Below, in pieces: positions 1-8,628 of a stretch of 64,000 bases of DNA (positions are counted from its first letter, which is position 1; each line of letters opens with the position of its first letter). The DNA is taken from assembly GCA_021323695.1 (NCBI GenBank), contig JAJPKN010000052.1, positions 53,070 through 117,069 of the forward strand, given 5' to 3'. The DNA is from Actinomycetota bacterium (GTDB lineage: Bacteria > Actinomycetota > Acidimicrobiia > Acidimicrobiales > Palsa-688). The translations under genes were made by a program, and so were the position numbers. The notes under the pieces were generated by a model that was not told the DNA's origin, made no database searches, and saw only the letters and a program-made list of their open reading frames with translations.

Positions 1-1023
1 TAGGAAGTCGAGGGCCTCCCGGCTGTTGATGCGGCGTTCGTGGTGGTCGGCCCGGAAGCGGCGGGCAATGCGGCGGGCATGGTCGAACTCGTTGTTCTCC
101 TCGTAAGAGCCATAGCCGACCGTGAAGGTGGTCACCGGGCGGTCCATCAGCTCGCTCATCAGGGCCACGTTGAGGCTGGAGTCGACCCCGCCGGACAAAA
201 GCGCCCCAAAGGGGACGTCGGAGACCATCCGGCGCTCGACCGACTTGCGCAACAGCCGGAGGACCTCGTCGGCGGCCTCGTCCAAGCTGAGGTCGGCTGG
301 CGACAAGAGGTCCTTGGCTGCCGGCTTGCTGTCCCACCAGCGCCTGGCCAGGGCGCGGCCCGAGCCGTCGATGCTCACCATGTAGCCGGCCGGCAGCTTG
401 AAGATGCCCCGGAACATGGTCAAAGGGGCAGGGGCGACGATGAACGTGAGGTAGTGCCAAAACGCGGTGAGGTCCATTTCCCGGCTCACCCGGGGGTGCT
501 CCAGCAGCGCACGGATCTCCGAGGCGAACAGCCATTCACCACCTGGCAACCGGGTCAGGTACAACGGCTTGACCCCAAGGCGGTCGCGCACCAGGTGCAG
601 CAGGGGGCGGGAGGGGTCGCGTTGGTCGTAGACGGCGAACGCGAACATCCCGTAGAGCTGGCCCAGGCACCCGGGGCCGAGGCTTTCCCAGGCGCGCAGC
701 AGCACCTCGGTGTCGGAGTGGTCCGTCCTCCAACCGTGGGCCCCGGCAGCCGCCATTTCGGCGCGTAGTTGCTTGTGGTTGTAGATCTCACCGTTGAAGA
801 CGACGGCCAGGTCGCCTCCGGGCAGGGCCATGGGTTGGCCCGCTTCAGGGGAAAGGTCGATGATCGCCAGCCGCCGGTGACCGAGCAGGCAGCGCCCGTC
901 GGGGGAACGCCAAAAGCCGGCCCCGTCTGGGCCTCGGTGGGCCATGGCGTCGCGCATGGCCACCAACGTGGCCTCATCGGTGGTGGCACCCTCGGGCCGG
1001 TAGGCACCCACGATCCCGCACAC
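1..1023 (-). CDS. asnB: Asparagine synthetase, glutamine-hydrolysing (partial, C-terminus cut by window edge)
   Basis: Class II amidotransferase that normally makes asparagine from aspartate, glutamine and ATP. The frame starts with GTG at 1023 and reads VCGIVGAY, so Cys2 is the glutaminase nucleophile exposed after Met removal. MAHRGPDG (about residues 27-34) and GEIYNH (78-83) are glutaminase-domain motifs, and the PP-loop SGGVDSS (277-283) marks the synthetase domain. The gene runs off the window, so about half of the synthetase domain is not visible. It starts 4 bases after the stop of the heparinase-like gene and is therefore the fourth gene of a minus-strand operon. AsnB homologues embedded in glycan loci are often thought to amidate a sugar acid or other carboxylate rather than make free asparagine; that role is inference here. 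Confidence 0.93.
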   Translation of the reverse strand, partial: MCGIVGAYRPEGATTDEATLVAMRDAMAHRGPDGAGFWRSPDGRCLLGHRRLAIIDLSPEAGQPMALPGGDLAVVFNGEIYNHKQLRAEMAAAGAHGWRTDHSDTEVLLRAWESLGPGCLGQLYGMFAFAVYDQRDPSRPLLHLVRDRLGVKPLYLTRLPGGEWLFASEIRALLEHPRVSREMDLTAFWHYLTFIVAPAPLTMFRGIFKLPAGYMVSIDGSGRALARRWWDSKPAAKDLLSPADLSLDEAADEVLRLLRKSVERRMVSDVPFGALLSGGVDSSLNVALMSELMDRPVTTFTVGYGSYEENNEFDHARRIARRFRADHHERRINSREALDFL

Positions 1024-1027
1024 GGCC

Positions 1028-3118
1028 CTAGCTCCGCGCCCACAGTTCGTCCGCGGCCCGGGCGGCCGAAGCAAGGTCGACCTCCACGTCGAGGGGGGCC
1101 AGGGCCCAAGTGACCCTCTCCGGCCCGTCGCTCCTTGCCGCGCGCAGCCTGGAGGCCGGTAGCCGGCGGCCGTAGCCGGGCGAGTACCAACACTGCTCCT
1201 GCCAGATCGCCAGGTCCCCTACCCACAGGCACCCACCCCCGTCGGGCCCCCGGAGCAGGGCACGGCCCTGGCCCACTTCGGCCTTCACGCCCGGGTAGAG
1301 GCTGAACGACCACTCGACCACGTGCCCGTCGGTACCGCTCAAGAAGTCGTCCACCACCAGGACCGCCCCCTCCACGATGCTCACCCGGCGGCGGAAGGTC
1401 ACACCCAGCCGCTCATAGGCGCTGTGCGAGCCGGCCACGCCCATGTCGGTGGCCTCCAGGTGGCCGCTCCCCCGTGCGAACAGGCGGAACAGCAGCTCGG
1501 GCCGCAGCTCGTGCTGCTCTTGGCCGTCGACCATGACCGTGGTGTGCGCCCGGGTGGCCCGGAACGCATTGCGCGCTTGGGGGTCGGAGGTATAGCTGTA
1601 GCTGCCCGGGTCGGCGAGCAAGGGCTGCCTGCCCACCGACCACTCGACCGATAGCTGGTCGTTGTGCTTGTGGTTGCCGAAGCCGTCGGTGCCTATCGGC
1701 GTGTTCGCGATGAACAACTGGGACGGCCCGGCCCGGACCACTCCGGCCCCGCTGGCCGGGAAAAGGCGCACCGGGGCTTGCTGGCCACCGGGCGCGGCCG
1801 CCTCGCCCGGGAGGGCACCGTCCCCCCAAAAGACCCTTTCCATTTGGTCCGCGGGCCCCGTGCCCTCAGCCCATCGGGGCTGGCCCAGCACGTGGGCGGC
1901 GGCGACCAACAGCCAGTCCGCTGACTCGGTGGGCCACTTCCCGTACCGGGTGAACACATGGGCCCGGCCGTCGTCGGCGTCCCCCAACTGCGGGAGACGA
2001 CCGCCCTCCTGACGTACGGCGGCCAGGAAGTCGAAGCCGGCGGCGACCCGCTGGCGGTACGCCTCCGAAAGACGGTGCCCAGCCTGGTTGCCAAGTGCCC
2101 AAGCTGACAGCAGCATCTCCAGCACCAAGCGCAGGTAGGGGATGCTGGCTTCGAACGGGCCCCCGTCCGGGTTGACCTGCCTTTGGCATTCTGCCTCCAG
2201 TGCCCTTTCGGCCGTACCCCGCCAGAGGGCGCCGGCGTCGAGCCCGGGGAAGTTGAGCGCCAGCCAGTACAGCCCGAAAACGTTGGCCAGGTAGTGGTTG
2301 GACGTCACGACCCTGCCGTCAAGCGTGCCGAACTCGAGGTGGGCGAGCATGAAGCGGCCGTGGGCCACCAGGGACCGGCAGAACAGCTCCCACCATCGCC
2401 GGCCCAAGCAGGGGCTGCCCTGGAAGAACCCCAATGCGGCCAGCCACCCCACCACCCTCAGTGACACGTCCATGTTGCAGGCCCAGTGGGGCCCCAGCCG
2501 TACCGGGTTGCGCCGGGTGAAGTCCGAGATGCTGAGCGCGAAGCAGCGGGCGTACCTTTCGTCGCCGGTCAGCCAGTACGCCTGGCCGACGGTGACCAGG
2601 TGCTGGGCACGGCTGACCTCCCAGGGGCCTTTCACGTCGGCCCCGGGGGGCGGCAGGGCCAGGGAGCCCCAGCGCCACTCGCTGGGCCACCGGGGGAAAC
2701 GCTTGCCGCTGAGCGGGTCGCGAGGCCAGTCCAAGCGGGCTACGCCCCCGGGCGCACGCCGCCTGGCCAGGGGTACTCCTTCACGCCCGAACAGGCTGAG
2801 CCTGCCCGCTACCGCGGCTTCAGCCACGCCCAGGATGCCTGGCACCGCGTCAGGCCAGTTGCTGCGGACGTCCTGGACGAAGCGGGCCCGGTCCACCGGC
2901 AGGAAGTTGCGCCGGCCGGCGCCGGCCACCTGGGCCTCCACGTACTCGGAGAAAGTGCCCAGGCCGTTGCGCCTCAGCAGGGCCGTCATCTCTCCCCGGC
3001 TGGGCAGGCCGCCCCAGCGGAGCTGTAGTTCCCAGATCCTTTCGGCAACGAGGTCGGCCCGCCTGCGCTCTTGGCGCACCAGCCTCTTGGCCGGGGCCGT
3101 GACTGCCGCCAGTCCCAC
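1028..3118 (-). CDS. Heparinase II/III family protein (696 aa)
   Basis: Polysaccharide-lyase-like protein of the heparinase II/III superfamily, common in extracellular polysaccharide loci beside asnB and a bi-domain oxidoreductase. An N-terminal alpha toroid carries TSNHYLANVFGLYW near residue 270, and the C-terminal beta domain carries GFGNHKHNDQLSVEW near residue 483 followed by LLADPGSYSYTSD. The open frame extends 5' into the preceding gene, but that part is a shadow. I chose GTG at 3118 because it overlaps the upstream TAG stop by one base (TAGTG), typical translational coupling, and the family-like sequence begins just after. No signal peptide is visible at this start, so it may act in the cytoplasm or be exported another way. 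Substrate unknown; modification or editing of the locus polysaccharide is inferred. Confidence 0.88.
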   Translation of the reverse strand: MGLAAVTAPAKRLVRQERRRADLVAERIWELQLRWGGLPSRGEMTALLRRNGLGTFSEYVEAQVAGAGRRNFLPVDRARFVQDVRSNWPDAVPGILGVAEAAVAGRLSLFGREGVPLARRRAPGGVARLDWPRDPLSGKRFPRWPSEWRWGSLALPPPGADVKGPWEVSRAQHLVTVGQAYWLTGDERYARCFALSISDFTRRNPVRLGPHWACNMDVSLRVVGWLAALGFFQGSPCLGRRWWELFCRSLVAHGRFMLAHLEFGTLDGRVVTSNHYLANVFGLYWLALNFPGLDAGALWRGTAERALEAECQRQVNPDGGPFEASIPYLRLVLEMLLSAWALGNQAGHRLSEAYRQRVAAGFDFLAAVRQEGGRLPQLGDADDGRAHVFTRYGKWPTESADWLLVAAAHVLGQPRWAEGTGPADQMERVFWGDGALPGEAAAPGGQQAPVRLFPASGAGVVRAGPSQLFIANTPIGTDGFGNHKHNDQLSVEWSVGRQPLLADPGSYSYTSDPQARNAFRATRAHTTVMVDGQEQHELRPELLFRLFARGSGHLEATDMGVAGSHSAYERLGVTFRRRVSIVEGAVLVVDDFLSGTDGHVVEWSFSLYPGVKAEVGQGRALLRGPDGGGCLWVGDLAIWQEQCWYSPGYGRRLPASRLRAARSDGPERVTWALAPLDVEVDLASAARAADELWARS

Positions 3119-5856
3119 TACCGGAGCGCCTTGTCTGCCTTCACCACCAGGTTCCAGCCCATGACCCGCCCCAGCCAGGACGCGGGGACGGCCCGCAGCG
3201 GCTTGGGGCGCTCGGCCGGGGTGAACTGGTACTTGTGCACCCGGACGCGCTCGAAGCCGGCGAAGAGCCGGCGTAGCGAGGCGGCGGTGTAGACCTTCAC
3301 CAGGGGCCTGGCGCCGGTGGTGGACAGCTCGACGTTGCGGGACATGATCTCGCCCATGGAAAGCTCCTCCAACTGCCACTGGCGGAGGCCGATGTCGCCC
3401 ACGAGCTTGGCCCAGTAGTGCCAGGAGACCTCGGCGTAGACCATCACTATGGCCCGGCCCCCCGGGCGCAGCACCCGGTGCAGCTCTTCGACGGCCCGTT
3501 GGGTGCGCGGGGTGTGGTGCAGGGCACCGTTGGAGTACACCAGGTCGAACGAGCCGGCGGCGAAGGGGAGGTCCTCGCCGTCACCGGAGACGAAGTTGCC
3601 TTGCAGCCCCCTCAGGGCGAAGTTCTGCCGGGCGAGCTGCAGGTGGCCGGTGGACAGGTCGCAGTCGGTGGTGGACGCCCCGTTACGGGCGAACTGCACC
3701 AGGTCGGTCCCGATACCGCCCCCTACTTCCAGGACCTGCTTGCCTGCCCAGTCGGTGAACTCCATGACCTTGGGCATCCATGGCGCGTAGTCCACGTAGC
3801 GGTAGCGCTCGGCCTCCGCGAACCACTCGAGCGTGCCCTCTTCGGCCTGGGCGACGTAATGGGAGCCGCAGGGGTCAGCGTCCCACTGCCGCTTCACTTC
3901 GGCTTTGTAAGCCGTGACCGTAGCCGCTTGGCCCTCGGCGGTCCCGTGGCCTGGCCCGCTGTGCGCACGGCCCGCTCCGTCGGCGCGGGCGTCGCCGTCG
4001 CTGCGGTCTGCATGGCCCCTGGTAACGGTCTCGGGTTGGCCCCTGGTGGCCGCCTCAGCGGGGCGACCCGCCACCGCTCGAGCGCGCTGCCTCGGGGCAG
4101 CAGGCCGGGCCCCGGTGCTGGACGCGAAGGCCAACAGGCGCTCGACGTGCTTGGCCCAGGTGTAGCCCTCGACGAGCGCCTGGCGGGCGTTGCGGCCCAG
4201 TTGGGCGGCCACCTCGGGCCGGCCCACCAGGCTGCAGAGGGCCTCCGACAGTTGGGCTGCGTCCCCCGGTTCGCACAGCACAGCCCGGCGGTCCCCCACG
4301 ACGAGGTCGTCCTGGGCGACCTCACTCGGTTTCAGGGCCGGCCGGAGCACTTCGCCGATCTGCTCCAGGTCGCTGGCGACGATGGCGCCACCCGTGGCCA
4401 TGTACTCGAAGAGCTTGGTCGGCGACCCGAAGAACGGGCTGTCCACCATGTGGCTGGCATGCGGCGAGACGAACACGTCGCACGCCCGCAGCAGCCGGGC
4501 GCCTTCCTCGTGGTCCACCAGGCCGGTCATCACGACCCTGTCCTTGCCCCCGCAGTTGTCGACCGCCTCTTGGACCAGCGGCCGGAGCTTGCCGTCGCCG
4601 ATGAGCAGGAACGCCGCCCGGGGAGAGCGCCCCAGGACCTGGGGCAGTGCTTCGGCCAGCACCTCGATGCCGTGCCAGCCGCCGAAGCTGCCGGTGAAGC
4701 CGATGACGCAGTCGCTCGGGGCGAAGCCAAGCTCGCGGCGCAGGGCCGCCTTTTCCTCGCCAGAGGCCGGGCGGTAGGCAACGGGGTCGGCACCGTTGGG
4801 GTTGACGAGGATCTTCTCGGGGGCCACGCCCCTTTCCACCAGCGAGGCGCGGATAGGCTCGGACACGACGGAGACCACCGTGGCCTGGGCGAAGGCAGCC
4901 TCTTCGACCTCTTCGAACAGCTCCGCGCCCGAGTAGCCAGTGGCGTCGAAGCTCTTTTTGATCGACAGCTCGGATCCGTTGTACTCGACCAGGTAAGGGA
5001 TGCCGAGCTCGTGGCAGAGCTGGGCACCGGCGAGGTTGCCCAGGCAGAGCCGCTCGTACACGAACGCCGGCTCGACGGCTTCGAACAACGGCCTCAATTG
5101 CAGGGCCCAGGTCGGCGTCGCGCTGAGCAGCGCGGTCTCGTTGGCTTCAGCCGCGTGGGCCTGGAGCACCACCTGGCGGGCCCCGAGCTTGTCCAGCAGT
5201 GGGAAGCGGTTGGCCATGAGGCAGGCGAACTGCTCACAGCGGCTGGCGAGCTCCTTGGCCACGTAGCAGGTGTGCCCGTAGCTGCCGCCCGTCTTGATGG
5301 GTGCCCAGTAGTCGGTGCGCAGGTAGAGCCCCCAACCCTGGACGCGGCCGTCGCTCAGCTCGGGGAAGGGCACTGGGCGCGCCCCGGCCAGCAGTGCCTG
5401 TGCCCGGCTGCGGACTTCTGCCACGGCCCTGTCCTGGGGGGCCGTGGCCAGGCCCAGGTCCCCTCCTACCCCCGAGGGGGGAGGATGGCGGCGGGCGTGG
5501 GCCTTGGCCCGCGCCCAAAGCGCCCAGTAGCTGGCCAGGCGAAGGACGTCGACGGCTTCGGCCGCGTGCTCCTGGGGCCAGAAGAACACGACCCGGTACT
5601 TGGGCAGCAGGCGGGCGGCGGCGGCCAACTGGTGGCGGCCAGGCCAGCCCCGGGCCATCTCGAAGACCACTCCCTGCACGCGGGCCCGCTTCAGCGACTC
5701 CCGGAACGGGCCGAGGAGGCCGAGCTCTGGCCGCCTCAGGCTGACCCTGTCCCTTTCTGCCAGGGCGCCTAGCTCGTCGCTGTGCACCACGCCCGCTTCG
5801 GTGAAGCTCGGGGCCACGTACAGCCAAGCGCCCCTTGGCCCCGGGGCCGCCCTCAT
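3118..5856 (-). CDS. Two-domain protein: GT4-type glycosyltransferase fused to SAM-dependent methyltransferase (912 aa)
   Basis: Residues about 1-580 look like a GT-B glycosyltransferase: a unique N-terminal part, YNGSELSIKKSF, IGFTGSFGGWHGIEVL, then SPTKLFEYMATGGAIVASD, the usual donor-binding segment of GT4 enzymes. A Gly/Ala/Arg-rich linker of about 60 residues follows, then a class I methyltransferase (about 645-912) with motif I VLEVGGGIGTDLVQF, DLSTGHLQLAR and YSNGALHHTP. The two enzymes are encoded in one uninterrupted frame. ATG at 5856 follows the upstream TGA after one base, so it is coupled to the oxidoreductase gene. Likely role: transfer of a sugar and methylation of it or of the glycan end; substrate unknown. 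The fusion could instead be a gene pair joined through the low-complexity linker, since no stop is seen. Confidence 0.87.
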   Translation of the reverse strand: MRAAPGPRGAWLYVAPSFTEAGVVHSDELGALAERDRVSLRRPELGLLGPFRESLKRARVQGVVFEMARGWPGRHQLAAAARLLPKYRVVFFWPQEHAAEAVDVLRLASYWALWARAKAHARRHPPPSGVGGDLGLATAPQDRAVAEVRSRAQALLAGARPVPFPELSDGRVQGWGLYLRTDYWAPIKTGGSYGHTCYVAKELASRCEQFACLMANRFPLLDKLGARQVVLQAHAAEANETALLSATPTWALQLRPLFEAVEPAFVYERLCLGNLAGAQLCHELGIPYLVEYNGSELSIKKSFDATGYSGAELFEEVEEAAFAQATVVSVVSEPIRASLVERGVAPEKILVNPNGADPVAYRPASGEEKAALRRELGFAPSDCVIGFTGSFGGWHGIEVLAEALPQVLGRSPRAAFLLIGDGKLRPLVQEAVDNCGGKDRVVMTGLVDHEEGARLLRACDVFVSPHASHMVDSPFFGSPTKLFEYMATGGAIVASDLEQIGEVLRPALKPSEVAQDDLVVGDRRAVLCEPGDAAQLSEALCSLVGRPEVAAQLGRNARQALVEGYTWAKHVERLLAFASSTGARPAAPRQRARAVAGRPAEAATRGQPETVTRGHADRSDGDARADGAGRAHSGPGHGTAEGQAATVTAYKAEVKRQWDADPCGSHYVAQAEEGTLEWFAEAERYRYVDYAPWMPKVMEFTDWAGKQVLEVGGGIGTDLVQFARNGASTTDCDLSTGHLQLARQNFALRGLQGNFVSGDGEDLPFAAGSFDLVYSNGALHHTPRTQRAVEELHRVLRPGGRAIVMVYAEVSWHYWAKLVGDIGLRQWQLEELSMGEIMSRNVELSTTGARPLVKVYTAASLRRLFAGFERVRVHKYQFTPAERPKPLRAVPASWLGRVMGWNLVVKADKALR

Positions 5857-5857
5857 T

Positions 5858-8470
5858 TCAGCCGTTCCCTTCTCGCAAGAGGTCTTCGACCGAAAGCGAG
5901 ACGACCGAGGCCTCCATCACTTCTTCGAACGGTAGCGGGGCGGGCCCGCCGGCAGCCAAGGCGTCGCCCAGGGCCCGGACCTCTTCGGCGTGGCCTTTGT
6001 CCACCGAGCCGGACCACAGCACAGCCCCGTCCCCACAGCGCTCGGCCCTGGTGAAATCGTCTACCAGGTAAGCCTGGCCACCGCAGAAGACCTCGACCCT
6101 TTCTTTCGGCAAGCCCTGCTTGGGCCCCAGGCTGGTGTAGGTCAAGGTGGCCACGCTGCCGTCGCCGTACGCCAGCGTGGCGACGAAGTTGTCCGTCGGC
6201 AGGTAGGTGCCGGCCGGCGCGTTGATGCTGCTGGCACTGACGGCCTCGACGGGTGCCCCGGTCAGCCACCGGAAGACGTCGTACATGTGGCATGCCTCCC
6301 CTAGGTTACGGCCACCCCCGTCCGGCCCTTGCAGCCAGCTGTCCAGCGGCACGAAGCCGGCGTTCACGCGGTAGTTGACGACCAAGGGGGAACGCCGCCC
6401 GGCCAGCTCGTCGCGCAGCGCCCGCAGGGCGGGCGAGAACCGCCGGTTGTAGCCCACCATCAGGACCGGGGGGCGCTCGGCCGATCCGTAAGCCTCGGCC
6501 AGGCTGTCGAGCTCCTCCCAGCTGAGCGCCAGGGGCTTTTCCACGAACACGTGCTTGCCCGCCCTCAGGCCGGCCAAGGCCTGTGCGGCGTGGTGGCGGT
6601 GACGGGTGGCAATGACCAATAGGTCGATGTCGTCCCGGCTGAGCACTTCTTCGAGCTCGGTGGCCAGCACCTCGGCCCGAGCCGAGCGGGCCAGGTTGCC
6701 TCCTCGGGCCGAGTCCCGGCTCACCACCGCCGCCAGGGAGAACCGGCCGTCTTCAGCCAGGCGGGGCACCAACATGCTGGTAGCGAACGCCCCGGCCCCC
6801 ACCAGCGCGTACCGGATCTTGCCCGGGCGGGCCAGGGCGTGGCCGCGCAGGGTCACCGATGTCGGCTCCGACCCCGGGGCGCCCGGCCCCTGGGGGTACT
6901 CGATGAGCACCCCGAGCGGCCTTTCGCCCTGGCCCCGCAGCGCTTCGTAGGCCTGAGGGGCGTCTGCCAGCGGCACTACCTGGTCGATGAGCGAGGCGAC
7001 CTCCAGCCGGCCGCTGGCGAGCTGCTCCAGGTAGGCCTGCATGTTGCGGTTCAACGTCCAGCGCACGTAGCCGTAGGGGTAGTCGGCCCCTTCTTCTTCG
7101 TACCGGCGGTCGTAGCGCCCCGGCCCGTAGGAGGTGCTCATGAGGAGGTCGACCTCCTTGCGGTAAAAGCCGGCCCGCTCGGCTGCCAGCCCGACGTCCC
7201 CGACCAGCACGACCCTCCCCTTGCGGCGGGCGAGCTCCATGGCCAGGTTGACCGGGTCGTTGGACTTCGTGCTGGCCGCTACGACGACGTGGTCCGCGCC
7301 ATGCCCCGAGGTGAGCTCCAAGACGGCCCGGGCCACGGCTGCCGGGTCATGGCTCCCGGCCTGCATGCCTGCCGCCCGTGCCCGCTCGACGCGAGCCGCG
7401 TCAGGGTCGTAGCCGATGACCGTGCAACCGCTGGCCAGCAGCAGCCGCACCACCAACTGGCCGATCAGGCCCAAGCCGATCACGCACGCCCTCTCCCCCA
7501 ACTGGGGCTGGGCGCGCCGTACCCCTTGCAGGGCAATGGCCCCCACCGTCGTCGTAGCCGCGGCCCGCAGGTCCAGGCCCCGGGGGACCGGGCAGAGGAG
7601 GTTGCGAGGCACGCAGGCGTACTCGGCGTGGTTGGCGAACCCGGCGCCCGCGCAGGCGACCAGGTCGCCGGGGCGGACGTCTTCGACCCCCGCCCCCACA
7701 GCTACGACTTCCCCGGCGAGCGAGTAACCCACGTTCCAGCCCTGCTGGCCCATGTCGCTGGCTGGCCCCCCGTCGGGGGCCGGGGGGAGCAGCTCCAAGC
7801 GGACCTCGTCGAAGACCGCCGTGCTTTGGCCCGCCCGCTCGACGTTGGCCAGCACCACCGTCACGTAGGGCTCCCCCGGGGGGAAGACGAAGCGGTCGTC
7901 GACGCTGCCGGGGCCAACCGCCACGCTGCCGGCCCATTTTGCCTGGCCACGGTCGAGCAGCCCCACCAACAAGGGCCACTGGCCCACCTCACCCCGGAGC
8001 CGCACTGCGGGCGACCAGCCGCCGGGCACCTCGACCGGTTGGGACACAGCCTGGTAGGCGTTGGGCACCGAGTCCCTGCTCAGCCGCAGCCTGCCGTCAG
8101 GGCCGGCTTCCAGGGTGGCCGAGCTGGCCGGCGACCAGCTGAGGTCACTGGCTGGGCGGGGCGCGGGCAAGCCGGGGCTGCGCTCGGGCAAGGCCCTCCG
8201 CACCCGCCCACGGGCCAGCGCCACCACCTGGCGGGTCGCCTTGCGAGGGTCGCGCATGGCTTTGGCCAGCAACCGGCGAGCAGCTTCCGACTTTGCCCGC
8301 AGGTCGTCGCCCGCCAGCAGGCCGGAGGAAGCCGGCGCCAGGGCGGCCAGCTCGGTGCCGGCGCTTATGAGCGAGTACCTGGCACGGACGAGCACCTGGC
8401 CGGGCTGGAGGGCGGGGCGGGGCATCCTCGCGAGGACCGCACCGGAACTGTTGAGCAGCACTTGGCGCAC
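5858..8470 (-). CDS. Bi-domain oxidoreductase: alcohol dehydrogenase-like plus Gfo/Idh/MocA-like (870 aa)
   Basis: The N-terminal half (about 1-530) is a medium-chain dehydrogenase: GYSLAGEVVAVGAGVEDVRPGD, then Rossmann motif VIGLGLIGQLVVRLL. An insertion of about 120 residues (roughly 100-220, rich in beta-strand-like sequence) interrupts the catalytic fold and resembles a sugar-binding jelly roll. The C-terminal half (about 548-870) is a Gfo/Idh/MocA sugar dehydrogenase with YALVGAGAFATSM and the EKPLALSWEEL motif. This double-enzyme architecture is known from exopolysaccharide loci with heparinase-like proteins and asnB, which fits here. It probably interconverts a nucleotide sugar or sugar acid using NAD(P). 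GTG at 8470 is the first gene of the four-gene minus operon and has a well-formed promoter 9 bases upstream. Confidence 0.9.
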   Translation of the reverse strand: MRQVLLNSSGAVLARMPRPALQPGQVLVRARYSLISAGTELAALAPASSGLLAGDDLRAKSEAARRLLAKAMRDPRKATRQVVALARGRVRRALPERSPGLPAPRPASDLSWSPASSATLEAGPDGRLRLSRDSVPNAYQAVSQPVEVPGGWSPAVRLRGEVGQWPLLVGLLDRGQAKWAGSVAVGPGSVDDRFVFPPGEPYVTVVLANVERAGQSTAVFDEVRLELLPPAPDGGPASDMGQQGWNVGYSLAGEVVAVGAGVEDVRPGDLVACAGAGFANHAEYACVPRNLLCPVPRGLDLRAAATTTVGAIALQGVRRAQPQLGERACVIGLGLIGQLVVRLLLASGCTVIGYDPDAARVERARAAGMQAGSHDPAAVARAVLELTSGHGADHVVVAASTKSNDPVNLAMELARRKGRVVLVGDVGLAAERAGFYRKEVDLLMSTSYGPGRYDRRYEEEGADYPYGYVRWTLNRNMQAYLEQLASGRLEVASLIDQVVPLADAPQAYEALRGQGERPLGVLIEYPQGPGAPGSEPTSVTLRGHALARPGKIRYALVGAGAFATSMLVPRLAEDGRFSLAAVVSRDSARGGNLARSARAEVLATELEEVLSRDDIDLLVIATRHRHHAAQALAGLRAGKHVFVEKPLALSWEELDSLAEAYGSAERPPVLMVGYNRRFSPALRALRDELAGRRSPLVVNYRVNAGFVPLDSWLQGPDGGGRNLGEACHMYDVFRWLTGAPVEAVSASSINAPAGTYLPTDNFVATLAYGDGSVATLTYTSLGPKQGLPKERVEVFCGGQAYLVDDFTRAERCGDGAVLWSGSVDKGHAEEVRALGDALAAGGPAPLPFEEVMEASVVSLSVEDLLREGNG

Positions 8471-8479
8471 GCTGGGACG

Positions 8480-8508
8480 AAGTTAGCTGCGTGGTAGGTG
8501 GGCTACAA
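8480..8508 (-). promoter_or_regulatory. Promoter of the glycan operon (leaderless type)
   Basis: On the minus strand TTGTAG (8508-8503), a 17-base spacer and TAACTT (8485-8480) precede the GTG at 8470 by 9 bases. There is no Shine-Dalgarno sequence, so the transcript is probably leaderless or nearly so. Read from sequence only. Confidence 0.6.
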
Positions 8509-8628
8509 CATCACCCCGGCGGGAGCGTTGCGGGGGTCGTCCCCGCCAGTGGCGCGAAGATGGCTCCCGATGGCCCCGGCTACCCACCGCTCGCCCTGCC
8601 CGTCGGTTAGCGCCGTGGGCCCGCAGCC

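Noticed and set aside
3418..5772. A 784-codon open frame on the plus strand opposite the glycosyltransferase-methyltransferase gene, and many similar long antisense frames
   Set aside because: High GC makes long stop-free antisense frames. The translations are His/Gly/Arg/Pro-rich without domains, while the other strand gives clear protein families.
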